A stretch of DNA of 64,000 bases from CALBPI01 sp963922335 (GTDB taxonomy: Bacteria > Pseudomonadota > Gammaproteobacteria > Steroidobacterales > Woeseiaceae). The notes under the pieces are model-generated. The model saw only the letters and a list, made by a program, of their open reading frames with translations, was not told where the DNA came from and searched no databases. The translations under genes and the position numbers were made by a program. How positions within the stretch are numbered: the stretch's first letter is position 1; each line of letters starts with the position of its first letter. Of this stretch, positions 8,545-22,519 are shown one piece after another. The stretch spans positions 310,001 to 374,000 of the forward strand of contig CAWUIB010000002.1 in NCBI GenBank assembly GCA_963922335.1, given 5' to 3'.

Positions 8545-8954
8545 ATCACCTGCCGGGTCACAAAGGTGGTGGCCATCGGAATTTTCGCGGCAGCGAGGCG
8601 GAACGCCTCACGTGCGACTTCTTCGCTCACACCTTCCATTTCGTAAAGAATCCGACCGGGCTGGATCTGAGCGACCCAGTACTCGACGTTACCTTTACCC
8701 TTACCCTGACGAACTTCGAGCGGCTTTTTGCTGATCGGTTTGTCGGGGAACACGCGAATCCAGATTTTTCCGCCACGCTTGATGTAGCGGGTCATCGCAC
8801 GACGCGCCGCCTCAATCTGACGCGCTGTCAAACGACCGCGACCCGTTGCTTTCAGCGCATACTCGCCGAAAGACACCGTACTGCCGCGGTGTGCCAGACC
8901 GCGGTTGCGGCCCTTCATCTGCTTGCGAAATTTTGTCCGTTTTGGCTGCAACAT
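8541..8954 (-). CDS. rplP: 50S ribosomal protein L16
   Basis: 50S protein at the A-site tRNA elbow, required for peptidyl-transferase centre maturation. It has 137 residues, starts MLQPKRTKFRKQMKGRNRGL and keeps the PISKKPLEVRQGKGKGNVEY block. It sits between rpsC and rpmC, overlapping the latter by four bases. Confidence 0.98.
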   Translation of the reverse strand: MLQPKRTKFRKQMKGRNRGLAHRGSTVSFGEYALKATGRGRLTARQIEAARRAMTRYIKRGGKIWIRVFPDKPISKKPLEVRQGKGKGNVEYWVAQIQPGRILYEMEGVSEEVAREAFRLAAAKIPMATTFVTRQVM

Positions 8955-8966
8955 GCCGATGTACTC

Positions 8967-9650
8967 CTAGCGCGCCGCTGCTTCAGCCGGCTCTCCAGCC
9001 GCCTGCTCAGGGGTGTCGTAGACCTCACCTTTGAAGATCCACACTTTCACACCGATGATTCCGTAGGTCGTCGCCGCTTCCGCGGTGCCGTAGTCGATAT
9101 CGGCACGCAGCGTATGCAGCGGGACGCGACCTTCGCGGTACCACTCCGAGCGCGCGATCTCTGCGCCGTTCAGACGACCGCCAACCTTCACCTTGATGCC
9201 CTGGGCCCCGACACGCATCGTGTTCTGCACCGCACGCTTCATCGCGCGACGAAACATTACGCGGCGCTCCAGCTGCTGGGCGATGCCTTCGGCGACCAGA
9301 GTCGCGTCGAGCTCAGGCTTGCGCACTTCGTTGATGTTGATGCGAACGTCGGCGAGAGGCATCTGCACCATTCCCGCAACTTCGCGGCGCAGACGCTCAA
9401 TGTCCTCGCCCTTCTTGCCGATCACGATGCCCGGGCGGGCCGTGTTCAACGCGATGTTGATTTTCTTTGCCGGTCGCTCGATCTGAATGCGAGATACGGA
9501 GGCGTCCTTCAAACGCTTGCGCAGGAACGTCCGCACTTCGTGATCCTGACGGACATACTCCGGGAACACCTTGCTGTCGGCGTACCATTTTGATGTCCAA
9601 TCGGTCGTAATACCGAGGCGAATACCGTTGGGATGTACTTTCTGACCCAT
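8967..9650 (-). CDS. rpsC: 30S ribosomal protein S3
   Basis: 30S head protein at the mRNA entry tunnel with helicase activity. The 227-residue product starts MGQKVHPNGIRLGITTDW; a type II KH domain spans roughly residues 38-106 (GIVIGKKGEDIERLRREV). The C-terminal domain contains RSEWYREGRVPLHTLRADID. Standard order between rplV and rplP. Confidence 0.98.
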   Translation of the reverse strand: MGQKVHPNGIRLGITTDWTSKWYADSKVFPEYVRQDHEVRTFLRKRLKDASVSRIQIERPAKKINIALNTARPGIVIGKKGEDIERLRREVAGMVQMPLADVRININEVRKPELDATLVAEGIAQQLERRVMFRRAMKRAVQNTMRVGAQGIKVKVGGRLNGAEIARSEWYREGRVPLHTLRADIDYGTAEAATTYGIIGVKVWIFKGEVYDTPEQAAGEPAEAAAR

Positions 9651-9660
9651 AATTCTTTAC

Positions 9661-10011
9661 CTAGTCCGCCGCGCCGTCGGCCACCTGAATGGTGATGTGG
9701 CTGTTGCGTTTGATGATTCGAGTACCACGACCTTTTGCACGCGCCCGGAAGCGACGATAGCGAGGCGCTTCGTCGATCATGATCGTCGACACCTTGAGCT
9801 CGTCGATATCGGCACCGTGGTTGTGCTCCGCGTTCGCAATCGCTGACTCAAGCACCTTGCGCACGATCGCAGCGCCTTTTTTCGGCATGAACGACAGCGT
9901 CGTTAATGCTTCGTCTACCGACTTACCGCGAATCATGTCGGCCACGAGCCGGCACTTCTGCGGTGAAATCCGCGCGTAACGCAATTTTGCTGCTACTTGC
10001 ATGACATCCAA
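9661..10011 (-). CDS. rplV: 50S ribosomal protein L22
   Basis: 50S protein whose extended hairpin lines the nascent peptide tunnel. It has 116 residues; the family blocks YARISPQKCRLVADMIRGK and the tunnel hairpin region with RYRRFRARAKGRGTRIIK are intact, without the deletions known from macrolide-resistant forms. The start is 3 bases after the rpsS stop. Confidence 0.97.
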   Translation of the reverse strand: MDVMQVAAKLRYARISPQKCRLVADMIRGKSVDEALTTLSFMPKKGAAIVRKVLESAIANAEHNHGADIDELKVSTIMIDEAPRYRRFRARAKGRGTRIIKRNSHITIQVADGAAD

Positions 10012-10014
10012 TCC

Positions 10015-10290
10015 TTAGCGCTTAGTCTTCTTGTCTGCCGCGTGCCCTTTGAAAGTACGCGTCAGAGCAAACTCGCCCAGTTTGTGGCCAACCATGTTCT
10101 CGGAGATCAGCACCGGAACGTGCTGGCGACCGTTGTGTACCGCGATTGTCAGACCAACCATGTCCGGCAGCACCATTGAACGGCGCGACCAGGTCTTGAT
10201 CGGGCGACGATCGTTGCTTTCCACCGCAGCGGCGACTTTCTTCGCCAGGTGGTTGTCCACGAACGGACCTTTTTTCAATGAACGAGGCAC
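10015..10290 (-). CDS. rpsS: 30S ribosomal protein S19
   Basis: 30S head protein working with S13 near the A site. The 91-residue product starts MPRSLKKGPFVDNHLAKKV and contains the family motif HNGRQHVPVLISENMVGHKL. It lies between rplB and rplV. Confidence 0.97.
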   Translation of the reverse strand: MPRSLKKGPFVDNHLAKKVAAAVESNDRRPIKTWSRRSMVLPDMVGLTIAVHNGRQHVPVLISENMVGHKLGEFALTRTFKGHAADKKTKR

Positions 10291-10330
10291 GTTATTTCTT
10301 CCTCTTCTCTAATTCAGTCAGCGACCGCGC

Positions 10331-11161
<831 letters not shown>

Positions 11162-11188
11162 AGCTGTCTACCTTGCCTTTACCGCCGC

Positions 11189-11497
11189 TTACTCAGCGCC
11201 GAGGAAATCAATTTCGCTGCCTGCCGCGAGCTTCACGTAGGCTTTCTTGAAGTCGGAACGTCGGCCAAAACCGCGACCACGGCGCTTCACTTTGCCGCTC
11301 TGGTTCAGGACGGTAACGTCATCGACCGCGACCTCGAACAGTTTTTCTACCGCCGCCTTAATTTCAGGCTTAGTCGCATCCGTGCGCACCTTGAAAACCA
11401 CTTGGTTCGCGCGCTCATTGATACGCAAGCTCTTCTCCGACATGTGCGGGCCGAGCAAAATGGTCAGCAGCCGTTCTTCCCGATTGGTCTGGCTCAT
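11189..11497 (-). CDS. rplW: 50S ribosomal protein L23
   Basis: Tunnel-exit protein that docks trigger factor and SRP. It has 102 residues; the MSEKSLRINERANQVVFKVR start region and the VTVLNQSGKVKRRGRGFGRR segment fit the family. Its ATG overlaps the rplD stop by four bases. Confidence 0.97.
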   Translation of the reverse strand: MSQTNREERLLTILLGPHMSEKSLRINERANQVVFKVRTDATKPEIKAAVEKLFEVAVDDVTVLNQSGKVKRRGRGFGRRSDFKKAYVKLAAGSEIDFLGAE

Positions 11498-12105
11498 GAC
11501 AGGCGCTCCTCAACCAGTTTCAGCGCCGGAACACTGATCAACACTTTTTCAAATCTGAGCAGCGTCACCGGATCAATCGATGCAACATCGACAATACCGA
11601 CGTTCTTCAGGTTGCGAGCTGCCAGGTAGAGCTTCTCATCGAAACCCTCGGTCACGATTAACACGTTGTCGAGTCCGAGCGTCTTCAGCTGTGAAGCGAT
11701 TTCCTTGGTCTTCGGGGCAGAGACTTCAATCGTCTCGGTCACCACCAAACGATCCTGGCGGACTAACTCGGAGAACAATGAGCGCAGCGCGCCGCGATAC
11801 ATCTTGCGGTTGACCTTCTGGCCATAATCACGCGGACGTGCCGCAAAAGCCCGGCCGCCGCCGACCCAGATCGGGCTGCGGATCGTGCCTGCGCGTGCAC
11901 GGCCTGTGCCCTTTTGACGCCATGGCTTAGCGCCACCGCCACTGACATCCGAGCGGTTCTTCTGTCGCTTGGTGCCGCTACGTGCACCGGCCAGAAACGC
12001 GGTCACGACCTGGTGAATCAGGGGCTCATTAAAGGCAGCGCCGAACGCCTGTTCAGACACTTCGATGTCGCCGCCCTTACCTGCCAGATTAAGTTTCAAT
12101 GCCAT
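11494..12105 (-). CDS. rplD: 50S ribosomal protein L4
   Basis: 50S protein whose loop reaches the peptide tunnel. In E. coli L4 also represses the S10 operon through the leader RNA. It has 203 residues; the tunnel loop region GGGAKPWRQKGTGRARAGTI is intact. It lies 3 bases after rplC. The structured leader between rpsJ and rplC, described separately, is a candidate target for its feedback regulation. Confidence 0.98.
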   Translation of the reverse strand: MALKLNLAGKGGDIEVSEQAFGAAFNEPLIHQVVTAFLAGARSGTKRQKNRSDVSGGGAKPWRQKGTGRARAGTIRSPIWVGGGRAFAARPRDYGQKVNRKMYRGALRSLFSELVRQDRLVVTETIEVSAPKTKEIASQLKTLGLDNVLIVTEGFDEKLYLAARNLKNVGIVDVASIDPVTLLRFEKVLISVPALKLVEERLS

Positions 12106-12108
12106 GAT

Positions 12109-12759
12109 TTACGCTCCCTTCCGAGCTTTGACAGCCGGACGAACGATGACGCTGCCGCCGGCATGGCCAGGAACAGCACCTTTGATCAGCAGAAGGTTCT
12201 TTTCGTTGTCGACACGAACGACTTCCAGGTTCTGAACGGTACGACGCACATTGCCCATGTGGCCCGCCATCTTCTTACCTTTGAAGACGCGACCTGGCGT
12301 CTGGTTCTGACCAATGGAACCTGGCGCGCGGTGAGCAAGCGAGTTGCCGTGCGTCGCGTCCTGGGTGCGGAAGTTGTGGCGCTTCACAGTGCCCGCGAAG
12401 CCTTTACCGATGGACGTACCCACCACATCGACTTTCTGTCCGGCCTCGAAAATCTCAACAGTGACTTCACTGCCGACTTCGAGGTCATCGCCCTCTCCAT
12501 CCGCGAGCCGCAGCTCAAGCAGACGATCGCCGGCTTCCACCTTGGCTTTCGCGAAGTGACCAGCGAGAGATTTGGATACATGGGATGCTTTTCGGGAACC
12601 TGACGCTACCTGCACAGCACGGTATCCGTCGGTCTCGACCGTTTTTACTTGCGTTACACGGTTAGGGGTCGCTTCGATGACCGTGACCGGAACCGAAGCA
12701 CCGTCTTCCGTGAAGACGCGCGTCATGCCGCATTTGCGGCCTACGATTGAAATCGTCAT
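12109..12759 (-). CDS. rplC: 50S ribosomal protein L3
   Basis: Early-assembly 50S protein near the peptidyl-transferase centre. The 216-residue product has the family signature FAGTVKRHNFRTQDATHGNS, including the glutamine-methylation region typical of proteobacteria (HGNSLAHRAPGSIGQNQTPG). The gene is separated from rpsJ by 385 bases instead of the usual few tens, and that gap contains a promoter and hairpins. Confidence 0.98.
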   Translation of the reverse strand: MTISIVGRKCGMTRVFTEDGASVPVTVIEATPNRVTQVKTVETDGYRAVQVASGSRKASHVSKSLAGHFAKAKVEAGDRLLELRLADGEGDDLEVGSEVTVEIFEAGQKVDVVGTSIGKGFAGTVKRHNFRTQDATHGNSLAHRAPGSIGQNQTPGRVFKGKKMAGHMGNVRRTVQNLEVVRVDNEKNLLLIKGAVPGHAGGSVIVRPAVKARKGA

Positions 12760-13144
12760 TGTCTCACTTCCACAGGCGACGACTGCGATTGGTCGCCGCG
12801 TAAAAAACCGTTTGTTCAGTCACAGACTTCAATTGGCCTGTGCTGCCTGCCACATCTGCCACGCCTGCCGGCAAAAGCCGATGGTTCGCGTGTGGCCGCT
12901 CCAGCGTGCAGCGCGCTCTGCCATCAATGGGACGGCTAAAAGTCAGCGCCAATACCGGAAGCCTTTTACTGGCCCAGGTTGCTCGGACAGTGTCAATTTG
13001 ACCTGGCCTTACAAACAACGCGCCACTGAGCCAGTACTCAGCGGCGCCTGGTTCGCGGCAAATCTGCTCCGATCTGTGGCCAGAGCTTAGACGTTTGCTC
13101 GCGCGAGCCCGCTATTATAGCCAGCGGGCGTGCTAATACAAGAC
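12760..13144 (-). promoter_or_regulatory. Structured leader between rpsJ and rplC
   Basis: This 385-base stretch has no convincing gene; an 84-codon minus-strand frame in it lacks family features. Reading the minus strand it opens with a sigma70-type promoter, followed by a long hairpin at 13047-13020: an 11-bp stem of GCGCCGCUGAG with CUCAGUGGCGC (one G-U pair) and a six-base loop. Further hairpins follow: CGGC-TTTT-GCCG, and one near 12803-12775 pairing GGCGAC with GTCGCC close to the rplC start. The arrangement resembles the L4-controlled S10 leader of E. coli, but it is downstream of rpsJ. Homology to that leader is inference. Confidence 0.6.
13114..13141 (-). promoter_or_regulatory. Sigma70-type promoter for the rplC segment
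   Basis: On the minus strand a perfect -10 box TATAAT (13119-13114) is preceded by TTGTAT (13141-13136) with a 16-base spacer. It starts three bases after the rpsJ stop codon. The -10 box sits inside a short inverted repeat, GCCCGCT and AGCGGGC. A transcript would start near 13107 and carry about 350 bases of leader before rplC. Confidence 0.65.
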
Positions 13145-13459
13145 TTAGTTCAACTTGATTTGAACATCGACACCGGCGGGTAGTTCGAGCTTCATCAGCG
13201 CGTCTACGGTCTTGTCCGTCGGATCGACGATGTCCATCAGTCGCTTATGGGTGCGCAACTCATACTGATCACGCGCGTCTTTATTCACGTGCGGTGAGAT
13301 CAGAACGGTAAAACGCTCCATCTTGGTCGGCAGAGGTACGGGCCCTTTGACGGTCGCACCGGTGCGCTTCGCGGTATCTACGATCTCACGAGCAGACGTG
13401 TCGATCAGACGGTGATCAAACGCCTTCAGGCGGATGCGAATGTTCTGGTTAGTAGCCAT
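13145..13459 (-). CDS. rpsJ: 30S ribosomal protein S10 (NusE)
   Basis: 30S head protein that also acts as NusE, binding NusB in antitermination and NusG in transcription-translation coupling. It has 104 residues; family blocks IRIRLKAFDHRLIDTSAREI and VKGPVPLPTKMERFTVLISP are intact. It follows tuf copy A after 223 bases and is separated from rplC by a promoter-bearing gap. Confidence 0.98.
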   Translation of the reverse strand: MATNQNIRIRLKAFDHRLIDTSAREIVDTAKRTGATVKGPVPLPTKMERFTVLISPHVNKDARDQYELRTHKRLMDIVDPTDKTVDALMKLELPAGVDVQIKLN

Positions 13460-13621
13460 ATGCCAACTCTCAAATTCTCATGTCGACCAGCGGCGCCTAT
13501 CGCCGATGGTGGTGGGAGACGGTTTGCCAAAGCGTTTTCCAGAAGGTGTAGCGCAGGCCGAAGGCCGAGCCACGAGTGGAAAATTGCTTTTGGCGAAGTG
13601 TCTCCTCAGTGCCCCTCGGCG

Positions 13622-13646
13622 CTGCCCCGCGTGAGTACGCGGAGCA
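13622..13646. other. Strong hairpin between tuf copy A and rpsJ
   Basis: CTGCCCCGCGT and ACGCGGAGCAG form an almost perfect stem with a GAGT loop. It lies about 37 bases after the tuf stop on the minus strand and has no U-run, so it is more likely a processing site, pause or 3'-end stabiliser than a simple terminator. Confidence 0.55.
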
Positions 13647-13682
13647 GGGCTTCGGAACTGGTTATCTGTTACTCGCTAATGC

Positions 13683-14873
<1,191 letters not shown>

Positions 14874-14925
14874 CGACCTATCTCTCCGGTCTGTTGTTTC
14901 GTTTCAAAAAAAGACGTTACGTCCG

Positions 14926-17013
14926 TTATTTCTTCATGACCGTTTCGGCCACGTTCTGCGGAACCTCAGCGTACTTGCCGAATTCCATCGAGTAGCTCGC
15001 ACGGCCCTGGCTCATAGAGCGCAGGTCAGTGGCGTAGCCGAACATTTCCGACAACGGCACTTCCGCTTTCAGGATCTTGCCCGCCGGGCCGTCGTCCATG
15101 CCTTGCGGCAATCCGCGACGACGGTTCAGGTCACCCATGACATCACCGAAGTAGTCTTCAGGGGTCACGACCTCAACGTTCATGATCGGCTCAAGCAATA
15201 CCGGGCTCGCGTTCTTTGCACCTTCCTTGAAGCACATGGAGCCGGCGATCTTGAATGCCATCTCGCTGGAGTCGACGTCATGGTAGGAGCCGTCGTACAG
15301 CGTGACTTTGCAGTCGACCACGGGGAAGCCGGCGATAACGCCATTTTCCATCTGCTCCTGAACACCCTTGTCCACCGCCGGAATGTACTCACGCGGCACA
15401 ACACCACCCACGATTTCGTTGACGAACTCGTAGCCGGCACCCGCTTCCTGCGGCTCGATGCGAAGGAATACATGACCATACTGACCGCGACCACCGGACT
15501 GGCGAACAAACTTGCCTTCCTGCTCGATCGCCTTGCGAATCGTTTCGCGGTAGGCAACCTGCGGCTTACCGACGTTGGCCTCGACCTTGAACTCGCGACG
15601 CATGCGGTCGACGATGATATCGAGGTGAAGCTCGCCCATACCGGAAATAATGGTCTGGCCGGACTCCTCATCGGTGTGTACGCGGAACGACGGATCTTCT
15701 TTCGCCAGCTTCTGCAGCGCGATACCCATCTTCTCCTGGTCGGCCTTTGTCTTCGGCTCAACAGCAACAGCGATCACAGGCTCAGGGAATTCCATGCGCT
15801 CGAGCGTAATCACCGCATCGGTCGCTGACAGCGTGTCACCCGTGGTGACATCCTTCAGGCCCACCGCTGCTGCGATATCGCCCGCACGAACTTCCTTGAT
15901 CTCTTCACGGTTGTTCGAGTGCATCTGCAGGATACGACCGATACGCTCTTTCTTGCTCTTCACTGGGTTGAACACGGTATCGCCCGAGTTCAACACGCCC
16001 GAATAGACTCGGAAGAAGGTAAGGTTCCCAACGAACGGGTCAGTCGCAATCTTGAACGCAAGCGCCGCAAACGGTGCATCGTCTTTCGACTCACGAATGC
16101 CTTCGCTTTCGTCGTCGTTGATGCCCTTGATTGCAGGCACGTCAATCGGCGCGGGCATAAAATCGATGACCGCGTCGAGCATGGCCTGCACGCCCTTGTT
16201 CTTGAACGCGCTGCCGCACATCGTCAGTACGATTTCGTTCGCAAGCGTGCGCTTGCGCAGTGCCCGCTTGATCTCCTCAACAGACAACTCGCCGTCTTCA
16301 AGGAATTTCTCAAGCAGCTCTTCTTCGGCCTCTGCAGCAGCTTCAACCATGTTCTCGCGCCACTCGTTCGCAAGATCAACCATGTCCGCCGGGATTTCTT
16401 TGGCCTCATAGGTCATGCCCATGTTGTCCTCATCCCAGTAGATCGCGCGCATCTCGACGAGGTCGATGATGCCCTTGAAGTTCTCTTCCGCGCCGATCGG
16501 CAGCTGGATTGGAACCGCCGTCGCACCCAGACGAGACTTGACCTGACCGACGACGCGGAGGTAATCAGCACCCGCACGGTCCATCTTGTTCACGAAGATC
16601 ATGCGCGGCACAGAGTATTTGTTGCCCTGGCGCCATACCGTTTCGGTCTGCGGCTCAACACCACCCACCGAGCACAGAACCGTGACGGCGCCATCGAGTA
16701 CACGCAGGGAACGCTCCACTTCAATCGTGAAGTCAACGTGTCCCGGGGTGTCGATGATGTTGATGCGGTGCTGGTCGTACTGCTGATCCATGCCGCTCCA
16801 GAAACAGGTGGTCGCAGCAGACGTGATAGTGATGCCACGCTCCTGCTCCTGCTCCATCCAGTCCATGGTCGCAGCGCCATCGTGCACTTCGCCGATTTTG
16901 TGCGAAACGCCGGTGTAAAAAAGAATGCGTTCGGTTGTCGTCGTCTTGCCCGCATCAATGTGAGCCATGATGCCGATGTTGCGGTAACGATCGATCGGGG
17001 TTGTGCGTGCCAC
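14926..17013 (-). CDS. fusA: Translation elongation factor G
   Basis: Ribosomal translocase GTPase. The 695-residue product has the P loop AHIDAGKTTTTERI, DTPGHVDFTIEVERSL, the NKMDRAGADYLRV guanine-specificity motif, and domains II-V including GMGELHLDIIVDRM. Its length and the AHIDAGKTTTTE form fit canonical EF-G rather than the EF-G2 paralogue. It lies between rpsG and tuf copy A. Confidence 0.99.
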   Translation of the reverse strand: MARTTPIDRYRNIGIMAHIDAGKTTTTERILFYTGVSHKIGEVHDGAATMDWMEQEQERGITITSAATTCFWSGMDQQYDQHRINIIDTPGHVDFTIEVERSLRVLDGAVTVLCSVGGVEPQTETVWRQGNKYSVPRMIFVNKMDRAGADYLRVVGQVKSRLGATAVPIQLPIGAEENFKGIIDLVEMRAIYWDEDNMGMTYEAKEIPADMVDLANEWRENMVEAAAEAEEELLEKFLEDGELSVEEIKRALRKRTLANEIVLTMCGSAFKNKGVQAMLDAVIDFMPAPIDVPAIKGINDDESEGIRESKDDAPFAALAFKIATDPFVGNLTFFRVYSGVLNSGDTVFNPVKSKKERIGRILQMHSNNREEIKEVRAGDIAAAVGLKDVTTGDTLSATDAVITLERMEFPEPVIAVAVEPKTKADQEKMGIALQKLAKEDPSFRVHTDEESGQTIISGMGELHLDIIVDRMRREFKVEANVGKPQVAYRETIRKAIEQEGKFVRQSGGRGQYGHVFLRIEPQEAGAGYEFVNEIVGGVVPREYIPAVDKGVQEQMENGVIAGFPVVDCKVTLYDGSYHDVDSSEMAFKIAGSMCFKEGAKNASPVLLEPIMNVEVVTPEDYFGDVMGDLNRRRGLPQGMDDGPAGKILKAEVPLSEMFGYATDLRSMSQGRASYSMEFGKYAEVPQNVAETVMKK

Positions 17014-17109
17014 GGTCGGGTCCTTGGTAAAAGAGTCTTTTCGGGTTTGGCCTCAAGCACCGCTTCTCGCAGTGCCGGCCACGAATCTATATTGCGTCGC
17101 TTCTCGGAA

Positions 17110-17589
17110 TTACCAGCGGTAGTGCGAGAACGCCTTGTTGGCCTCCGCCATGCGGTGGACGTCTTCTTTCTTCTTGATCGCCGCGCCGCGGTTTTCGGCA
17201 GCGTCCATCAGCTCGTGCGCCAGGCGATGAGCCATCGTCTTTTCGCTGCGCTTGCGCGCTGCGTCGATCACCCAGCGCATTGCCAGTGTCTGGCGGCGCT
17301 GCGGTCGTACTTCAACAGGCACCTGATAGGTCGCGCCACCCACGCGGCGGGATTTCACTTCCACCGCCGGCTTAACGTTTTCCAACGCCTGTTCCAACAG
17401 CTCGAGCGACTGCTCGTCGTTTGACGAGTTGCGCTCTGTCATGCGGTCCAATGCACCGTAAATAATCCGTTCTGCGACGGACTTCTTGCCGTCGTTCATC
17501 ACCATGTTCATGAACTTGGCGAGCAACTGGCTCTTGTATTTCGGATCCGGAAGGATGCTGCGTTTCGGTGCCTGGTTTCTTCTTGACAT
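17110..17589 (-). CDS. rpsG: 30S ribosomal protein S7
   Basis: Primary 16S 3'-domain binder and head protein at the E-site exit; in E. coli it is the autoregulator of the str operon. The 159-residue product starts MSRRNQAPKRSILPDPKYKS and ends MAEANKAFSHYRW. It lies 84 bases after rpsL and 96 before fusA. Confidence 0.98.
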   Translation of the reverse strand: MSRRNQAPKRSILPDPKYKSQLLAKFMNMVMNDGKKSVAERIIYGALDRMTERNSSNDEQSLELLEQALENVKPAVEVKSRRVGGATYQVPVEVRPQRRQTLAMRWVIDAARKRSEKTMAHRLAHELMDAAENRGAAIKKKEDVHRMAEANKAFSHYRW

Positions 17590-17673
17590 GTGTCTTTACT
17601 CTCTTTGCTTCAGCGGCTTCTGCCACTTACTCGTCCCCGACGCATCGGGGGTCGTCTCTAAATATTGTTCGCG

Positions 17674-18048
17674 CTAGCCCTTGGGTCGCTTGGCGCCATA
17701 CTTGGAACGGCCTTGGCGGCGGTCGCTGACACCAGCGCAGTCCAGCGTGCCTCGCACCGTGTGGTAGCGAACACCGGGCAGGTCTTTCACACGACCACCG
17801 CGAATCAGCACAACACTGTGCTCCTGGAGGTTGTGCCCCTCACCACCGATGTAGCTCGTCACTTCGAAGCCGTTGGTCAGACGTACACGAGCCACCTTAC
17901 GCATGGCCGAGTTCGGCTTCTTCGGTGTCGTCGTGTAAACGCGCGTGCAGACGCCACGCTTTTGCGGGCTGCCTTCCAACGCAGGAACGTTGCTTTTTTC
18001 CGGCTTGGTCGAACGCGGCTTGCGTACGAGCTGGTTAATCGTGGCCAT
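17674..18048 (-). CDS. rpsL: 30S ribosomal protein S12
   Basis: Decoding-centre protein. I chose the ATG at 18048 (MATINQLVRKPR), giving 124 residues, instead of an upstream in-frame ATG at 18102 with no family match. The streptomycin-determining segment TTPKKPNSAMRKVARVRL and GVRYHTVRGTLDCAGV have wild-type lysines, so the sequence predicts streptomycin sensitivity at this locus. It follows rpoC by 245 bases containing a hairpin. Confidence 0.97.
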   Translation of the reverse strand: MATINQLVRKPRSTKPEKSNVPALEGSPQKRGVCTRVYTTTPKKPNSAMRKVARVRLTNGFEVTSYIGGEGHNLQEHSVVLIRGGRVKDLPGVRYHTVRGTLDCAGVSDRRQGRSKYGAKRPKG

Positions 18049-18240
18049 AGGCCCTGTGTCCTTATAGTTCAGTTTGTCTAAAACAAAAGGGCGTAAACGC
18101 AAACGCGCACGCCGCCGGGCCTGAGGATTTGCCTCCGGCCAGTATTCGAATCTCTCTGCGCCTTCGCGAGCCCGGCGCCTAAGCTCTCGCCCGGTGAAAG
18201 GCGATCCACCCGTCGTGAAATGTGACGTGTGTGCTAGTGA

Positions 18241-18267
18241 GGGCGGGCATTTTAGGGATGCCCGCCC
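18241..18267. other. 10-bp hairpin between rpoC and rpsL
   Basis: GGGCGGGCAT (18241-18250) and ATGCCCGCCC (18258-18267) form a perfect 10-bp stem with a seven-base loop, 26 bases after the rpoC stop on the minus strand. There is no following U-run on the minus strand, so it may be a 3'-end stabiliser, a pause or an RNase III-type processing site separating the rpoBC and str transcripts. Confidence 0.65.
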
Positions 18268-18293
18268 CCTCGGTCAAGTCAGCGCCGCTGCGC

Positions 18294-22511
<4,218 letters not shown>

Positions 22512-22519
22512 GAGTCACC

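Noticed and set aside
12764..13018. 84-codon minus-strand frame in the rpsJ-rplC gap
   Set aside because: No family match, no ribosome-binding site, and it overlaps the leader hairpins; better explained as leader RNA.
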